Shown here piece after piece: positions 1 through 7,400 of a DNA stretch of 12,033 nt (positions are counted from its first letter, which is position 1; each line of letters starts with the position of its first letter). Source of the stretch: Acidimicrobiia bacterium (lineage in GTDB: Bacteria > Actinomycetota > Acidimicrobiia > Acidimicrobiales > Acidimicrobilacustridaceae); assembly GCA_016462055.1 (NCBI GenBank), contig JAEMTX010000042.1:1-12033 (forward strand), read 5' to 3'. The position numbers and the translations under genes were made by a program. The notes below the pieces were generated by a model. That model was not told where the DNA came from, ran no database searches, and was given only the letters and a program-made list of their open reading frames with translations.

Positions 1-130
1 CCACAACGTCTCCGTCGGAGAGGTTCGTTTCGGTTGATTGTGCGGCGGCCTCAGCGATGACCGATGCGAGGTCGTCTCCGGCCACGATTTCGCCAATGCC
101 TTCGATACCGAAAATCTCCATGCGGCTCAT
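1..130 (-). CDS. cofE: Coenzyme F420-0:L-glutamate ligase, N-terminal fragment (CofE/FbiB)
   Basis: Only the first 43 codons are inside the window; the gene continues past the left edge. CofE adds gamma-linked glutamates to F420-0 using GTP, the last step of coenzyme F420 synthesis in the cytoplasm. The visible start (Met-Ser-Arg, then MEIFGIEGIGEI, then GDDLASVI, then LSDGDVV) has the pattern of the CofE N-terminus, where a short strand with an EG-I-EI motif precedes a GDDL element and a DGD turn. The ATG at 128-130 overlaps the TGA stop of cofD (127-129) as ATGA, so translation is probably coupled. Actinobacterial FbiB usually carries an extra C-terminal FMN-binding reductase domain; whether this one does cannot be seen here. 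Identification rests on a short fragment plus the adjacent cofD. Confidence 0.85.
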   Translation of the reverse strand, partial: MSRMEIFGIEGIGEIVAGDDLASVIAEAAAQSTETNLSDGDVV

Positions 131-1095
131 GAGTTTGCTCCAGCGAGAACAGCGAGCGCGAGTGATTCGGAAACGCCGGTCTTACTCATGACAGTTTCTG
201 TCACGACGCACCGCAATCCGAGATTTTCAATGGCATGCTTTTGGTCCGAATCTTCGGTATCAATGATGAGTGTGCTGACAAAATCTTTGTAGAGCGCAGC
301 GATGCCGAGGACAGACGCGTCGTGGCCAAGTTCAGACATCATTCGATCAGCAGGCCCTTTGAGTGCGGCGCCCGCAATGATTGGAGAGACGGCGGTAACC
401 ACGCTGCGGCGGTTGACGAGTGCATCTCGTATTCTGGGAATAGCGAGTACGGGTGCAATCGACACGATCGGATTCGAGGGTGCGATAACGATGAGGTCGG
501 CATGGTTGATTGCATCAATCACGCCTGGTCCTGGCTGACAAGACTCCGCGCCGTCAAACCGCACAGCAGAGACCGGAACGGAATGGTGTCGTTGAACGAA
601 GTACTCCTGAAAACTGATCTCGCTGCCTGCCGCGAGGCTCTTGAAGTGGTCGTTCGATGGATCATCAGCAGCCAACGTGACCATTGTTCGAAGACGGTCG
701 CATGTTGCGGGAAGCACGTTGAGCCCAAGGCCCCAGGCGGAAATAATTTCAGCAGTGACCGTCGTGAGATCGGCTCCTTCGGAAATCCTCTGTGTTCGGT
801 AAAGGTGAGTTCCGAGATCGCGGTCGCCGAGGCCGAACCAACTGATACCGCCGTACTTTTCAAGCATTGATCGTGCTTGCCAGGATTCATTGCCGAGTCC
901 CCATCCGGTTTCGGGGTTTATCGCATCGGCCAACGTGTAGGTGACGGTGTCGAGATCGGGAGAAATATGAAGTCCATGAAGTTCAAGATCATCGCCAACA
1001 TTGACGATCGCGGTGACCTCGGAAGCGTTGACAACCTGCAGCAGTGCCCGCAACATGCGAGCAGCGCCAACGCCACCGGCGATGACGGTAATCAC
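127..1095 (-). CDS. cofD: 2-phospho-L-lactate (or phosphoenolpyruvate-derived) transferase CofD/FbiA
   Basis: CofD joins the deazaflavin FO to the phospho-lactyl or phospho-enolpyruvyl group carried on guanosine diphosphate, giving F420-0 or dehydro-F420-0. The 322-residue length is usual. Family features seen: the N-terminal nucleotide-binding GGVGAARML (residues 7-15), NVGDD (32-36), the H-ISPDLDT stretch (43-50), WFGLGDRDLGTHLYRT (86-101), FQEYFVQRH (162-170), SNPIVSIAP (207-215) and SPIIAGAALKGPADRM (237-252). The start is GTG at 1093-1095, five bases after the gmd stop; no strong Shine-Dalgarno is visible, so coupling to gmd is likely. The stop overlaps the cofE start. In mycobacteria the homologue FbiA uses the phosphoenolpyruvate-derived substrate; which one is used here cannot be told by eye. 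No sign of damage. Confidence 0.95.
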   Translation of the reverse strand: MITVIAGGVGAARMLRALLQVVNASEVTAIVNVGDDLELHGLHISPDLDTVTYTLADAINPETGWGLGNESWQARSMLEKYGGISWFGLGDRDLGTHLYRTQRISEGADLTTVTAEIISAWGLGLNVLPATCDRLRTMVTLAADDPSNDHFKSLAAGSEISFQEYFVQRHHSVPVSAVRFDGAESCQPGPGVIDAINHADLIVIAPSNPIVSIAPVLAIPRIRDALVNRRSVVTAVSPIIAGAALKGPADRMMSELGHDASVLGIAALYKDFVSTLIIDTEDSDQKHAIENLGLRCVVTETVMSKTGVSESLALAVLAGANS

Positions 1096-1100
1096 GGCAG

Positions 1101-2081
1101 TCAGGCGTTATCGCGCTGTTGGCGAGCGAGGTTTTCGAGATCAGCGTCAACCATCATGTGAACGAGTTCCGCAAAGGACGTTTTTGCCGTCCAATCGAGG
1201 ACCTTGCGTGCCCGTGTTGCATCTCCGACAAGGAGTTCAACTTCGGCTGGTCGGAAGAAGCGCTCATCGATGACGACGTGATCTTCCCAATTAAGGCCCA
1301 CTCGACCAAAAGCCAGTTCGCAGAATTCGCGCACGGAGTGGGTTTCATCGGTTGAAACGACGAAGTCGCTTGGTTCGTCTTGCTGGAGCATGCGCCACAT
1401 GGCATCGACGTAGTCCCCAGCGAATCCCCAGTCACGCTGAGCATCGAGATTGCCGAGACGAATCTCGGTATCGAGCCCGAGTTTGATTCGAGCGACACCG
1501 TTGGCGATTTTTCGAGTGACGAACTCGAGACCGCGGCGAGGGCTTTCGTGATTGAAAAGAATGCCTGAACTCGCGTGCATTCCATAACTCTCGCGATAAT
1601 TCACCGTGATCCAGTGTCCGTAGAGTTTCGCTACGCCGTAGGGGCTGCGCGGATAGAACGGTGTCGATTCCTTTTGCGGGACTTCAACAACCTTTCCGAA
1701 CATCTCAGATGAACTCGCTTGATAGAACCGCACTTCGTGGTCGGCGAGTCGAATGGCATCGAGGAGCCGAGTGACGCCGAGTGCAGTCGTTTCTCCTGTG
1801 AGCACAGGTTGGCTAAATGAGGTCTGCACAAAAGATTGTGCGGCCAAGTTGTAGACCTCGTCCGGGCGATGATTACGCAGGATGTGAATCATCGAGACTT
1901 CATCGAGGAGATCGCCGGGGACGAGTTCGACATCGTCCTGCAAATGGCCGATGCGTTCGAAGTTCAGCGTGGAACTTCGGCGAACCATGCCAATGACTTC
2001 GTAACCCTTGGCGAGGAGCAGTTCGGCGAGATAGGAGCCGTCCTGCCCGGTGATTCCAGTGATGAGTGCTCGTTTGGTCAT
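1101..2081 (-). CDS. gmd: GDP-mannose 4,6-dehydratase
   Basis: Gmd oxidises and dehydrates GDP-D-mannose to GDP-4-keto-6-deoxy-D-mannose, the branch point to GDP-D-rhamnose, GDP-L-fucose and related sugars. It is an extended short-chain dehydrogenase of 326 residues. Visible motifs: NADP-binding TGITGQDGSYLAE (8-20), the RRSS segment (34-37), NLAAQSFV (78-85), catalytic SSSEMFG (123-129) with Ser124 and Glu126 at the places of the Thr and Glu of the E. coli enzyme, Tyr148-x3-Lys152, FNHESPRRG (176-184), NLDAQRDWGFAGDYVDAMW (211-229) and RPAEVELLVGD (277-287). It starts with ATG at 2079-2081 after a 94-base gap, the only real gap in the operon, and its stop lies five bases before cofD. The neighbouring rmd indicates that its product goes to a reduced 6-deoxyhexose. 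Confidence 0.96.
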   Translation of the reverse strand: MTKRALITGITGQDGSYLAELLLAKGYEVIGMVRRSSTLNFERIGHLQDDVELVPGDLLDEVSMIHILRNHRPDEVYNLAAQSFVQTSFSQPVLTGETTALGVTRLLDAIRLADHEVRFYQASSSEMFGKVVEVPQKESTPFYPRSPYGVAKLYGHWITVNYRESYGMHASSGILFNHESPRRGLEFVTRKIANGVARIKLGLDTEIRLGNLDAQRDWGFAGDYVDAMWRMLQQDEPSDFVVSTDETHSVREFCELAFGRVGLNWEDHVVIDERFFRPAEVELLVGDATRARKVLDWTAKTSFAELVHMMVDADLENLARQQRDNA

Positions 2082-2105
2082 TTTGGGATTCCGCTCGGGG
2101 GGTGA

Positions 2106-2116
2106 GGGCTTCGCCC
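2106..2116. repeat. Short GC-rich inverted repeat between rmd and gmd
   Basis: GGGC-TTC-GCCC forms a perfect four-pair hairpin in the gap between rmd and gmd, about 25 bases upstream of the gmd start. It is too short and lacks a T-run, so I do not call it a terminator. A related hairpin, GGGG-ACGAAG-CCCC, occurs at 4290-4303; on the minus strand that copy also contains GGGCTTCG. It may be a small dispersed element or simply a stable mRNA hairpin at the 5' side of gmd. Confidence 0.3.
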
Positions 2117-2127
2117 GTGGTTAGGAG

Positions 2128-2156
2128 ATTCTACGGCTCTGAGGCTCAACCGAAAT
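2128..2156 (-). promoter_or_regulatory. Possible internal promoter for gmd-cofD-cofE
   Basis: On the minus strand the rmd-gmd gap contains TAGAAT (2133 down to 2128), a good match to the actinobacterial -10 pattern TAnnnT, about 47 bases upstream of the gmd ATG. The -35 region at 16-17 bases spacing (TTTCGG or ATTTCG) is a poor match. This gap is the only place in the left operon where a separate promoter would fit between genes. Evidence is sequence pattern only. Confidence 0.2.
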
Positions 2157-2175
2157 GGACGGAACCCGTTCGCAG

Positions 2176-3081
2176 TCATTTCCCGTTTGCCATGGCACGT
2201 TGCTCATCGAGAATGTCTTGCAGTGTCGAGTCGAGCGAAATTTCGGGGGACCATCCGGTAGCGGTGTGCACTCGGCTTGGATCACCGCGCAGGATCGGGG
2301 TTTCAACGGGTCGTTGCAGATCGGGGTTGGTCTGAAGCGACATCGGCGATGCTGCAAGACTCGCGAGCCGCTCAGCTAGGTCGCCAATGGTGAGGTCTTT
2401 CCCAGAACAAACGTTGTAGGCCTCGCCAGGTACGCCCTTAAGCATGAGGAGCCGGTAGGCGCGCACAACATCACGAACATCGGTGAGATCTCGTCGGGGA
2501 GTGAGATTGCCTACTGGGATCGCCGTGAGCCCGTCTCGTTCGTTGAGCGCAATCCGCTCCGCGATTGCTGGGGCGACAAATTTTGTCGTTTGCCCTGGGC
2601 CGAGGTGATTGAACGCACGGACTCGGATTGTTTCGAGTCCGTGTCCCAGCCATGCCTGCAAAGCGAGCTGATCAGCAGCGACTTTGCTGGCGGCATATGG
2701 AGTGACGGGGCGAAATGGTGTGGATTCATCGATCGGAAGTTCTTCGGGAGTGACACGTCCGTACACATCGGCACTACTGACAGCGAGTACGCGAGGGGAT
2801 CCATTATCGATACACGCGCGCAAGATGTTGAGTGTTCCTTCGCCATTGACTCGGAATGCGTCGAGCGGAAACTCCCACGACGCGCCAACATCACTCCAGC
2901 CTCCGAGGTGGTACACGACATCCGGTTGGATGTCGGCCACGAGTAAATTGATGGCAACGGGGTCAAGCAGGTCTGGCCCATCGGCGAGATCAACGCCGAT
3001 CACGGTGTCACCCTCGCTAAGGAGGTGAGCGCACAGGTGTTTCCCAACGAATCCTGCCGCACCCGTTACAAGAGCCCTCAT
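2176..3081 (-). CDS. rmd: GDP-4-dehydro-6-deoxy-D-mannose reductase (Rmd-type)
   Basis: This extended short-chain dehydrogenase (301 residues) reduces the 4-keto group of the Gmd product; the usual outcome for this subfamily is GDP-D-rhamnose. Seen: NAD(P)-binding GAAGFVGKHL (7-16), acidic Asp31 at the end of the second strand, YHLGGWSDV (57-65), SSADVYG (102-108), catalytic Tyr129-x3-Lys133, RAFNHLGPGQ (155-164), and the C-terminal RPVETPILRGDPSR (257-270), the signature I associate with Rmd-like reductases. The ATG at 3079-3081 follows the glycosyltransferase stop by nine bases and has a good ribosome site, AAGGTGA, that overlaps that stop. Sister enzymes give GDP-6-deoxy-D-talose instead, so the product's stereochemistry is inferred. 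Fucose synthase (GMER) is less likely because the sequence lacks that family's epimerase-type features as far as I can judge. Confidence 0.88.
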   Translation of the reverse strand: MRALVTGAAGFVGKHLCAHLLSEGDTVIGVDLADGPDLLDPVAINLLVADIQPDVVYHLGGWSDVGASWEFPLDAFRVNGEGTLNILRACIDNGSPRVLAVSSADVYGRVTPEELPIDESTPFRPVTPYAASKVAADQLALQAWLGHGLETIRVRAFNHLGPGQTTKFVAPAIAERIALNERDGLTAIPVGNLTPRRDLTDVRDVVRAYRLLMLKGVPGEAYNVCSGKDLTIGDLAERLASLAASPMSLQTNPDLQRPVETPILRGDPSRVHTATGWSPEISLDSTLQDILDEQRAMANGK

Positions 3082-3090
3082 GGGTTCACC

Positions 3091-4215
3091 TTAGGCCCGG
3101 GCCGCGCAGGCAAGTTCGAACAGAGCAACGAGTTCATCAGTGGATCGATCCCACGAGAAGTGTTTGAGCCGTCTATCTCCTGCCGCCACCAACGAGCGTG
3201 CAACATCCGGATCATCGAGAACAGTTTCGATTGCCGCCACCAATGTGTCGATGTCGCCAGGCTCGGCCCATTGGGCCGCAGTGGAGAGAACTTCAGGGAG
3301 AGAACCGGTTCGGGTGGCGACGACGGGGACGCCGGCCGCCATCGCTTCGAGTGGTGGGATGCCGAATCCTTCGAGCAACGAGGGATAGACGAATGCTTTG
3401 GTGCCAGCGAGGAGATCGTCGCGGTCAGCGTCGGTAAGCCAACCGGTTCGCCGAATTCGAGAGCGATACGGCGATGCATTAATGACATCGCTAACAGCGT
3501 CGACGCCCCAGCCGTCGGGGCCAGCGATGACGAGGTGCAGGTTTGGTCGTCGAGGAGCGATCACATTGAACGCGCGTACAAGTGACGGAATGTCCTTGCG
3601 CGGTTCGATGGTGCCAAGAGAAAGTAAATATTCATCGATGCCTGCGAAAACTCGACCGCGCTCGGCGCGCTTGCGTCTCGTCGCGTCGTCGATTTGTTCC
3701 GGTCCTCCGAGGTGAATCGCTCGAACGCGGTGGGGATCGACCTGAAGTGTCTCGATCACGTCATCAGCGACTGCCTGAGATGGGGTATTGATCCAGGCGC
3801 CATCGAGAATCTCACGACGCAAGAGCGATGGCATCTGTTGGACATCTTGGGTGCACATTTCTGGAAAATGCACTGCGGTGAGGTCATGGACCATGACGAC
3901 GCGAGCAGCATTCTTGGCCGGAGGCACGACGTAGTTCGGACCCCAGACAAGATCGATGTCACCGGTCCACCACTCGATCGGTGGCCATGGACCGCGACGC
4001 CACAGTGAGCGGAGTGGTCGAGCGACCATCGGCCGACGGTGTGCCTCGACGCCGGGCGGGAGCTCGTCAAGCATTGGCCCGGCCCCGCGCCGAGAGACAG
4101 CGAACGCGGAAATCTCAAAGTTGGGTCGAGTAAGTCGGTGGAGGTAGGTGCGCGTGACGCCGCCGATTCCGGTGCGGTGGCCGATAAGTGAGGTGGCGTC
4201 GACTGCGATGCGCAC
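3091..4215 (-). CDS. Glycosyltransferase, GT4-type (GT-B fold), possible D-rhamnosyl or mannosyl transferase
   Basis: A retaining GT-B glycosyltransferase expected to act at the inner face of the membrane on a lipid-linked or envelope glycan. N-terminal half: IAVDATSLIG followed by a Gly-rich HRTGIGGVTR acceptor-side loop, and VVMVHDLTAVHFPE. C-terminal donor half: LSLGTIEPRKD, LVIAGPDGWG and EGFGIPPLEAMAAGVPVVA, which contains the EX7E pair that binds the nucleotide sugar. I set the start at GTG 4213-4215 because the protein then begins VRIAVDATS, the normal first strand of this family, and because the upstream small gene stops one base earlier. An in-frame ATG at 4255-4257 would add 14 polar residues and overlap that gene. 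Position directly before rmd and gmd suggests a GDP-sugar donor, but donor and acceptor are inferences from context. Confidence 0.88.
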   Translation of the reverse strand: MRIAVDATSLIGHRTGIGGVTRTYLHRLTRPNFEISAFAVSRRGAGPMLDELPPGVEAHRRPMVARPLRSLWRRGPWPPIEWWTGDIDLVWGPNYVVPPAKNAARVVMVHDLTAVHFPEMCTQDVQQMPSLLRREILDGAWINTPSQAVADDVIETLQVDPHRVRAIHLGGPEQIDDATRRKRAERGRVFAGIDEYLLSLGTIEPRKDIPSLVRAFNVIAPRRPNLHLVIAGPDGWGVDAVSDVINASPYRSRIRRTGWLTDADRDDLLAGTKAFVYPSLLEGFGIPPLEAMAAGVPVVATRTGSLPEVLSTAAQWAEPGDIDTLVAAIETVLDDPDVARSLVAAGDRRLKHFSWDRSTDELVALFELACAARA

Positions 4216-4216
4216 G

Positions 4217-4429
4217 TTAGCGGTGTCCGAATTTTGCCTTGAGGGTGGCGACGGCATCGGTCATCCACTTTTCACATCCAGCCGAGGACGGGGACGAAGC
4301 CCCGGTCGAGCGTTCCCACTCTCGTCGTTGGACCTGAAAACGCTGGAACCCAAGTATTCCAAGCCCTACGCCGACGCTCAACGCCTCGAAGGCGGCTCGT
4401 CGAAGCGGGTCTACTCGTTCATTTTCCAC
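4217..4429 (-). CDS. Small 70-residue protein with one hydrophobic segment, first gene of the left operon
   Basis: I do not know the function. The sequence starts at GTG 4427-4429, then a charged stretch, a glycine-rich hydrophobic segment (FEALSVGVGLGILGF, residues 14-28) and immediately a basic, Gln- and Arg-rich segment (QRFQVQRREWER). The second half is polar and Ser-rich and ends in LKAKFGHR. The layout suggests a single-pass or peripheral membrane protein. It resembles in pattern short actinobacterial proteins with a VGLGxLGFxRxQVRR stretch, but that is recollection, not a search. Support for being real: same strand as the operon; stop TAA (4217-4219) followed after one base by the natural GTG start of the glycosyltransferase; plausible codon use. 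Against: short, no clear Shine-Dalgarno, and a GC-rich hairpin inside at 4287-4307. Confidence 0.55.
   Translation of the reverse strand: MENERVDPLRRAAFEALSVGVGLGILGFQRFQVQRREWERSTGASSPSSAGCEKWMTDAVATLKAKFGHR
4290..4303. repeat. GC-rich inverted repeat inside the small gene
   Basis: GGGG-ACGAAG-CCCC gives a four-pair stem that extends with a C-G pair and, past a single bulged G, two more pairs to 4287-4307. It lies in the Ser-rich second half of the 70-residue protein. Its core resembles the hairpin at 2106-2116. It may be chance in a GC-rich genome or a short dispersed repeat that has entered the coding sequence. Confidence 0.3.
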
Positions 4430-4432
4430 ACC

Positions 4433-4456
4433 GGTCAGCGTAGACGGGGGTCAGCG
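4433..4456. promoter_or_regulatory. Direct repeat GGTCAGCG x2 in the divergent control region
   Basis: GGTCAGCG occurs at 4433-4440 and again at 4449-4456, an exact 8-base direct repeat with a 16-base period, within the 37 bases between the two divergent start codons. The left copy overlaps the candidate -10 element of the left operon, and the right copy lies just upstream of the GTG start at 4467. That is where an operator shared by both transcription units would sit. No known regulator motif is recognised. Confidence 0.35.
4437..4442 (-). promoter_or_regulatory. Candidate -10 element for a leaderless left-operon transcript
   Basis: On the minus strand TACGCT fits the actinobacterial -10 pattern TAnnnT and is followed after seven bases by the GTG start codon of the small protein (4427-4429). 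That spacing is what a leaderless transcript would need, and the absence of a Shine-Dalgarno before this GTG agrees with it. The -35 region (CTCTGA at 17 bases spacing) is weak, which is common in this group. Confidence 0.35.
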
Positions 4457-4466
4457 GGATCAGAGA

Positions 4467-7400
4467 GTGGGACGACTAACCTCAGTTACCGTCGTGACTG
4501 TTCCAGAACCCCCCTCCGCCCCAGATCACGGGCCGGTCCCGAGTCCGGACCTTCCCGATGTGGGTTCGGCCGGTCCTGCAGCCGACGATGGTTCCGAATC
4601 GATCTTCGACGAGTTATTCGCAACCTTAAGTGCGAGCTCGGCCGCCGAGCGGGAGAGGAACTCACCGATCGCATCGTATGAGGCACTCTTCGAGGCCGAT
4701 GAACCCGAAGGTCCTGCGCCTGCAGTCGTTGCGGTCCTCGTCGCCCATGATCCTGGAGAATGGTTCGAGGAAACGCTGGTCAGCCTCCGCGCACAGGATT
4801 ACGCCGCTCTTTCAGTCCTTGTCATAGATGCAGCAAGCGCCGACGGCAGTGCCCTTCGTGATCGGGTCGGCGCCGTCTTACCTGATGCGCACCTTCGTCG
4901 GCTCGAGGAAAACAGTGGCTTTGGCCCGGCAGCGAATGAGGCCCTTCGATCGGTGCAGGGGGCTTCGTTCTATCTGTTCTGTCACGACGACATCAGGCTT
5001 GAGCCCGACGCTGTGCGGATTCTCGTTGAAGAAGCATTCCGTTCGAACGCAGGAATCGTGGGACCAAAACTCGTCGACTGGAGTGACCCTCGTCGGTTGT
5101 TATCGGTAGGCATGGGCGCTGACCGATTTGGTCATTCCGCTCCGTATGTCGAACTAGGTGATCTTGATCAAGAGCAGCACGATTCGGTGCGTGACGTTTT
5201 CTTTATCCCTGGGGCGGTCACGCTGGTTCGTGCCGACCTTTTCGAAGCTCTTGGTGGTTACGACCCTGCGATCACCTTTCATGGCGAAGATCTCGAACTT
5301 TGTTGGAGAGCCCATGTCGCTGGGGCCCGGGTGATTGTTGCTCCCGGTGCCCGTGTTGCTCACTTAGAAGCTCTCGGAATTCGACGTCCATCTGACGATC
5401 GACGTCGACTGCAGGCTCGCCATCGACTGCGGGCCATGCGTAACTCAGATTCGCGTGGCACTCGATTGCGAGCCACGCCTGAAGCGTTCGCCCTTTCACT
5501 CATGGAGATTTTGCAAGCGGTTGTGCTTGGCCATTTCCGTCGAGCGAGAGATATGTGGTCTGCCTGGACATGGAATTCGCGCAATTCCTCAAGCGCACGT
5601 GATCGGCGAAGGTCACTCGATGTAGTCCGGCGCGTTCCAGATAGTGAAGTCCACGCGTTCCAGTCCCGCGGCAGCGCTCGCCTCACCGGTTTTATGCGTC
5701 ATCGGATTGCGCGCTCTGAGGCTGCCGCTGGTGGTCGAGAGTTGATGTCGAACTTGCGAGATGCTCGTTCGGCAACCCCGTTTGTTGTTTGGGCATTGAT
5801 GTTTGTGTTCCTGGTCGCCGGCGGGCGAGAACTGATTCTCCATGGCGTTCCTGCAGTTGGAGACTTCGTTCGCCTGCTTTCGCCGAGTCAGATGCTTGAA
5901 CGCTGGGCCAGCGGTTACCAATCTGTGGGACTCGGCTCAAGCGCTCCCGCCCCAACGGGTTTCGGAGTCCTTGGTGCCCTTGGCTACCTCTTCTTGGGAG
6001 CAGTTGGATTCCTGCGCGGTGTCCTCATTCTCGGCCTTTGGCCTTTAGGTGTCCTCGGAATGTGGCGGCTCAGCCGACCGGTGACATCACAACGAGCGCG
6101 ACTCCTTAGCGCTGTCGTTTATCTCATCGTTCCTGTTGCTGCTAACGCCATGGCGCAGGGCAGTTGGGGAACTCTGGCGCTCTATGCACTACTTCCGTGG
6201 GTTGTTGCTCAACTTGCTGCAGCAAGCGAACTCGCGCCTTTCGGTCGCATCGGCGATGAAGCAGGGCCGGGGGTTCGTCATCGTCCACTCGGGCATCGTC
6301 TCATCCTCATAGGCCTAATTGTTGCGTTGGGAGCGATCATCGATCCGGCGATCATTGTTGTTGTCGCCGGCGTGGCGTTTGCGTTTGCCCTTGGTGGCTG
6401 GGTCGCTGGTCAATTTGCAGGAAGCGGCCGAATCATTTTCGTCGGCGTCGGCGGTTCCGTCTTTGCCCTCATTCTGCATTTGCCATGGAGCCTTGGCTTC
6501 TTAGACGGATGGAACGCGATCGTTGGGGTGTCTTCGAACGGTGGATTTTCGTTGCGACTCGGCAATGTCTTGCGCTTCGGGACTGGACCATTCGGAGGGG
6601 GAGTCGTCGGTTGGTTCCTTCTTGTCACTGCGCTATTGCCATTGTTGATCGGTCGCCGTTGGCGACTTACGTGGGCAGTTCGCGGATGGGTGCTCGCGAT
6701 TGTTGGATTCGGGCTGGCGTGGGCCTTCGGTCAAGGCTGGTTGACCTCGGTTCTGCCCGCCCCATCGTTGCTGTTAGTCCCATCCGCGATCGGTATTGCT
6801 CTCGCTGCCGGTCTCGGGATGGCTGCGTTCGAGATTGACCTTCCCGACTATCACTTCGGCTGGCGACAGATCGTTTCGCTCTTCGCTGCGTTGGCGTTTG
6901 TCGGCGCACTCGGGCCCGCATTGCTTTCATCTTTCTCCGGTCGCTGGGATCTCCCGCGCGGCGATTTCAATCGCTCTCTTTCATTCCTTGGTGATGGAAC
7001 GACTGATGGCTCATATCGGGTTCTTTGGCTCGGAGATGCGTCAGCGCTTCCACTCGAAGGCTGGAATCTTGATGCTCCGGCAGTCGACAACCTTGGACCC
7101 AACCGAACACTTGCGTTTGCGACAACTATCGCCGGAACGCCGACAATCGCCGAACAATGGTCAGGCTCCGATTCTGGGGCGACAAGCAATCTTGAGCGCG
7201 CATTGCAAACGGCCTCGAATGGAGGAACCGCTCGGCTTGGGGCGCTGTTGTCGCCGATGGCTGTCCGCTACGTGGTCGTTACCGTTGCGCCTGCTCCAGA
7301 CCCATATGCGCGTTCACGTGCTTCCGTTCCTACCGACTTACTTTCGGTGCTCGATGCGCAACTAGACCTTGCGTCAATCACGGTGAACCCAGGGGTTCGT

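Noticed and set aside
235..870. Open frame of 211 codons on the plus strand.
   Set aside because: It is antisense to cofD, whose motifs are unmistakable. The translation has no recognisable domain and the long frame is expected from GC-rich codon use.
3025..3585. Open frame of 186 codons on the plus strand.
   Set aside because: It is antisense to the C-terminal half of the glycosyltransferase, which carries clear GT4 motifs. Its own translation shows no coherent pattern.
6796..7365. Open frame of 189 codons on the plus strand in another frame of the GT2 fusion gene.
   Set aside because: The main frame is continuous through this region with membrane segments and the outside domain. The alternative translation is Arg- and Ser-rich without domain features.
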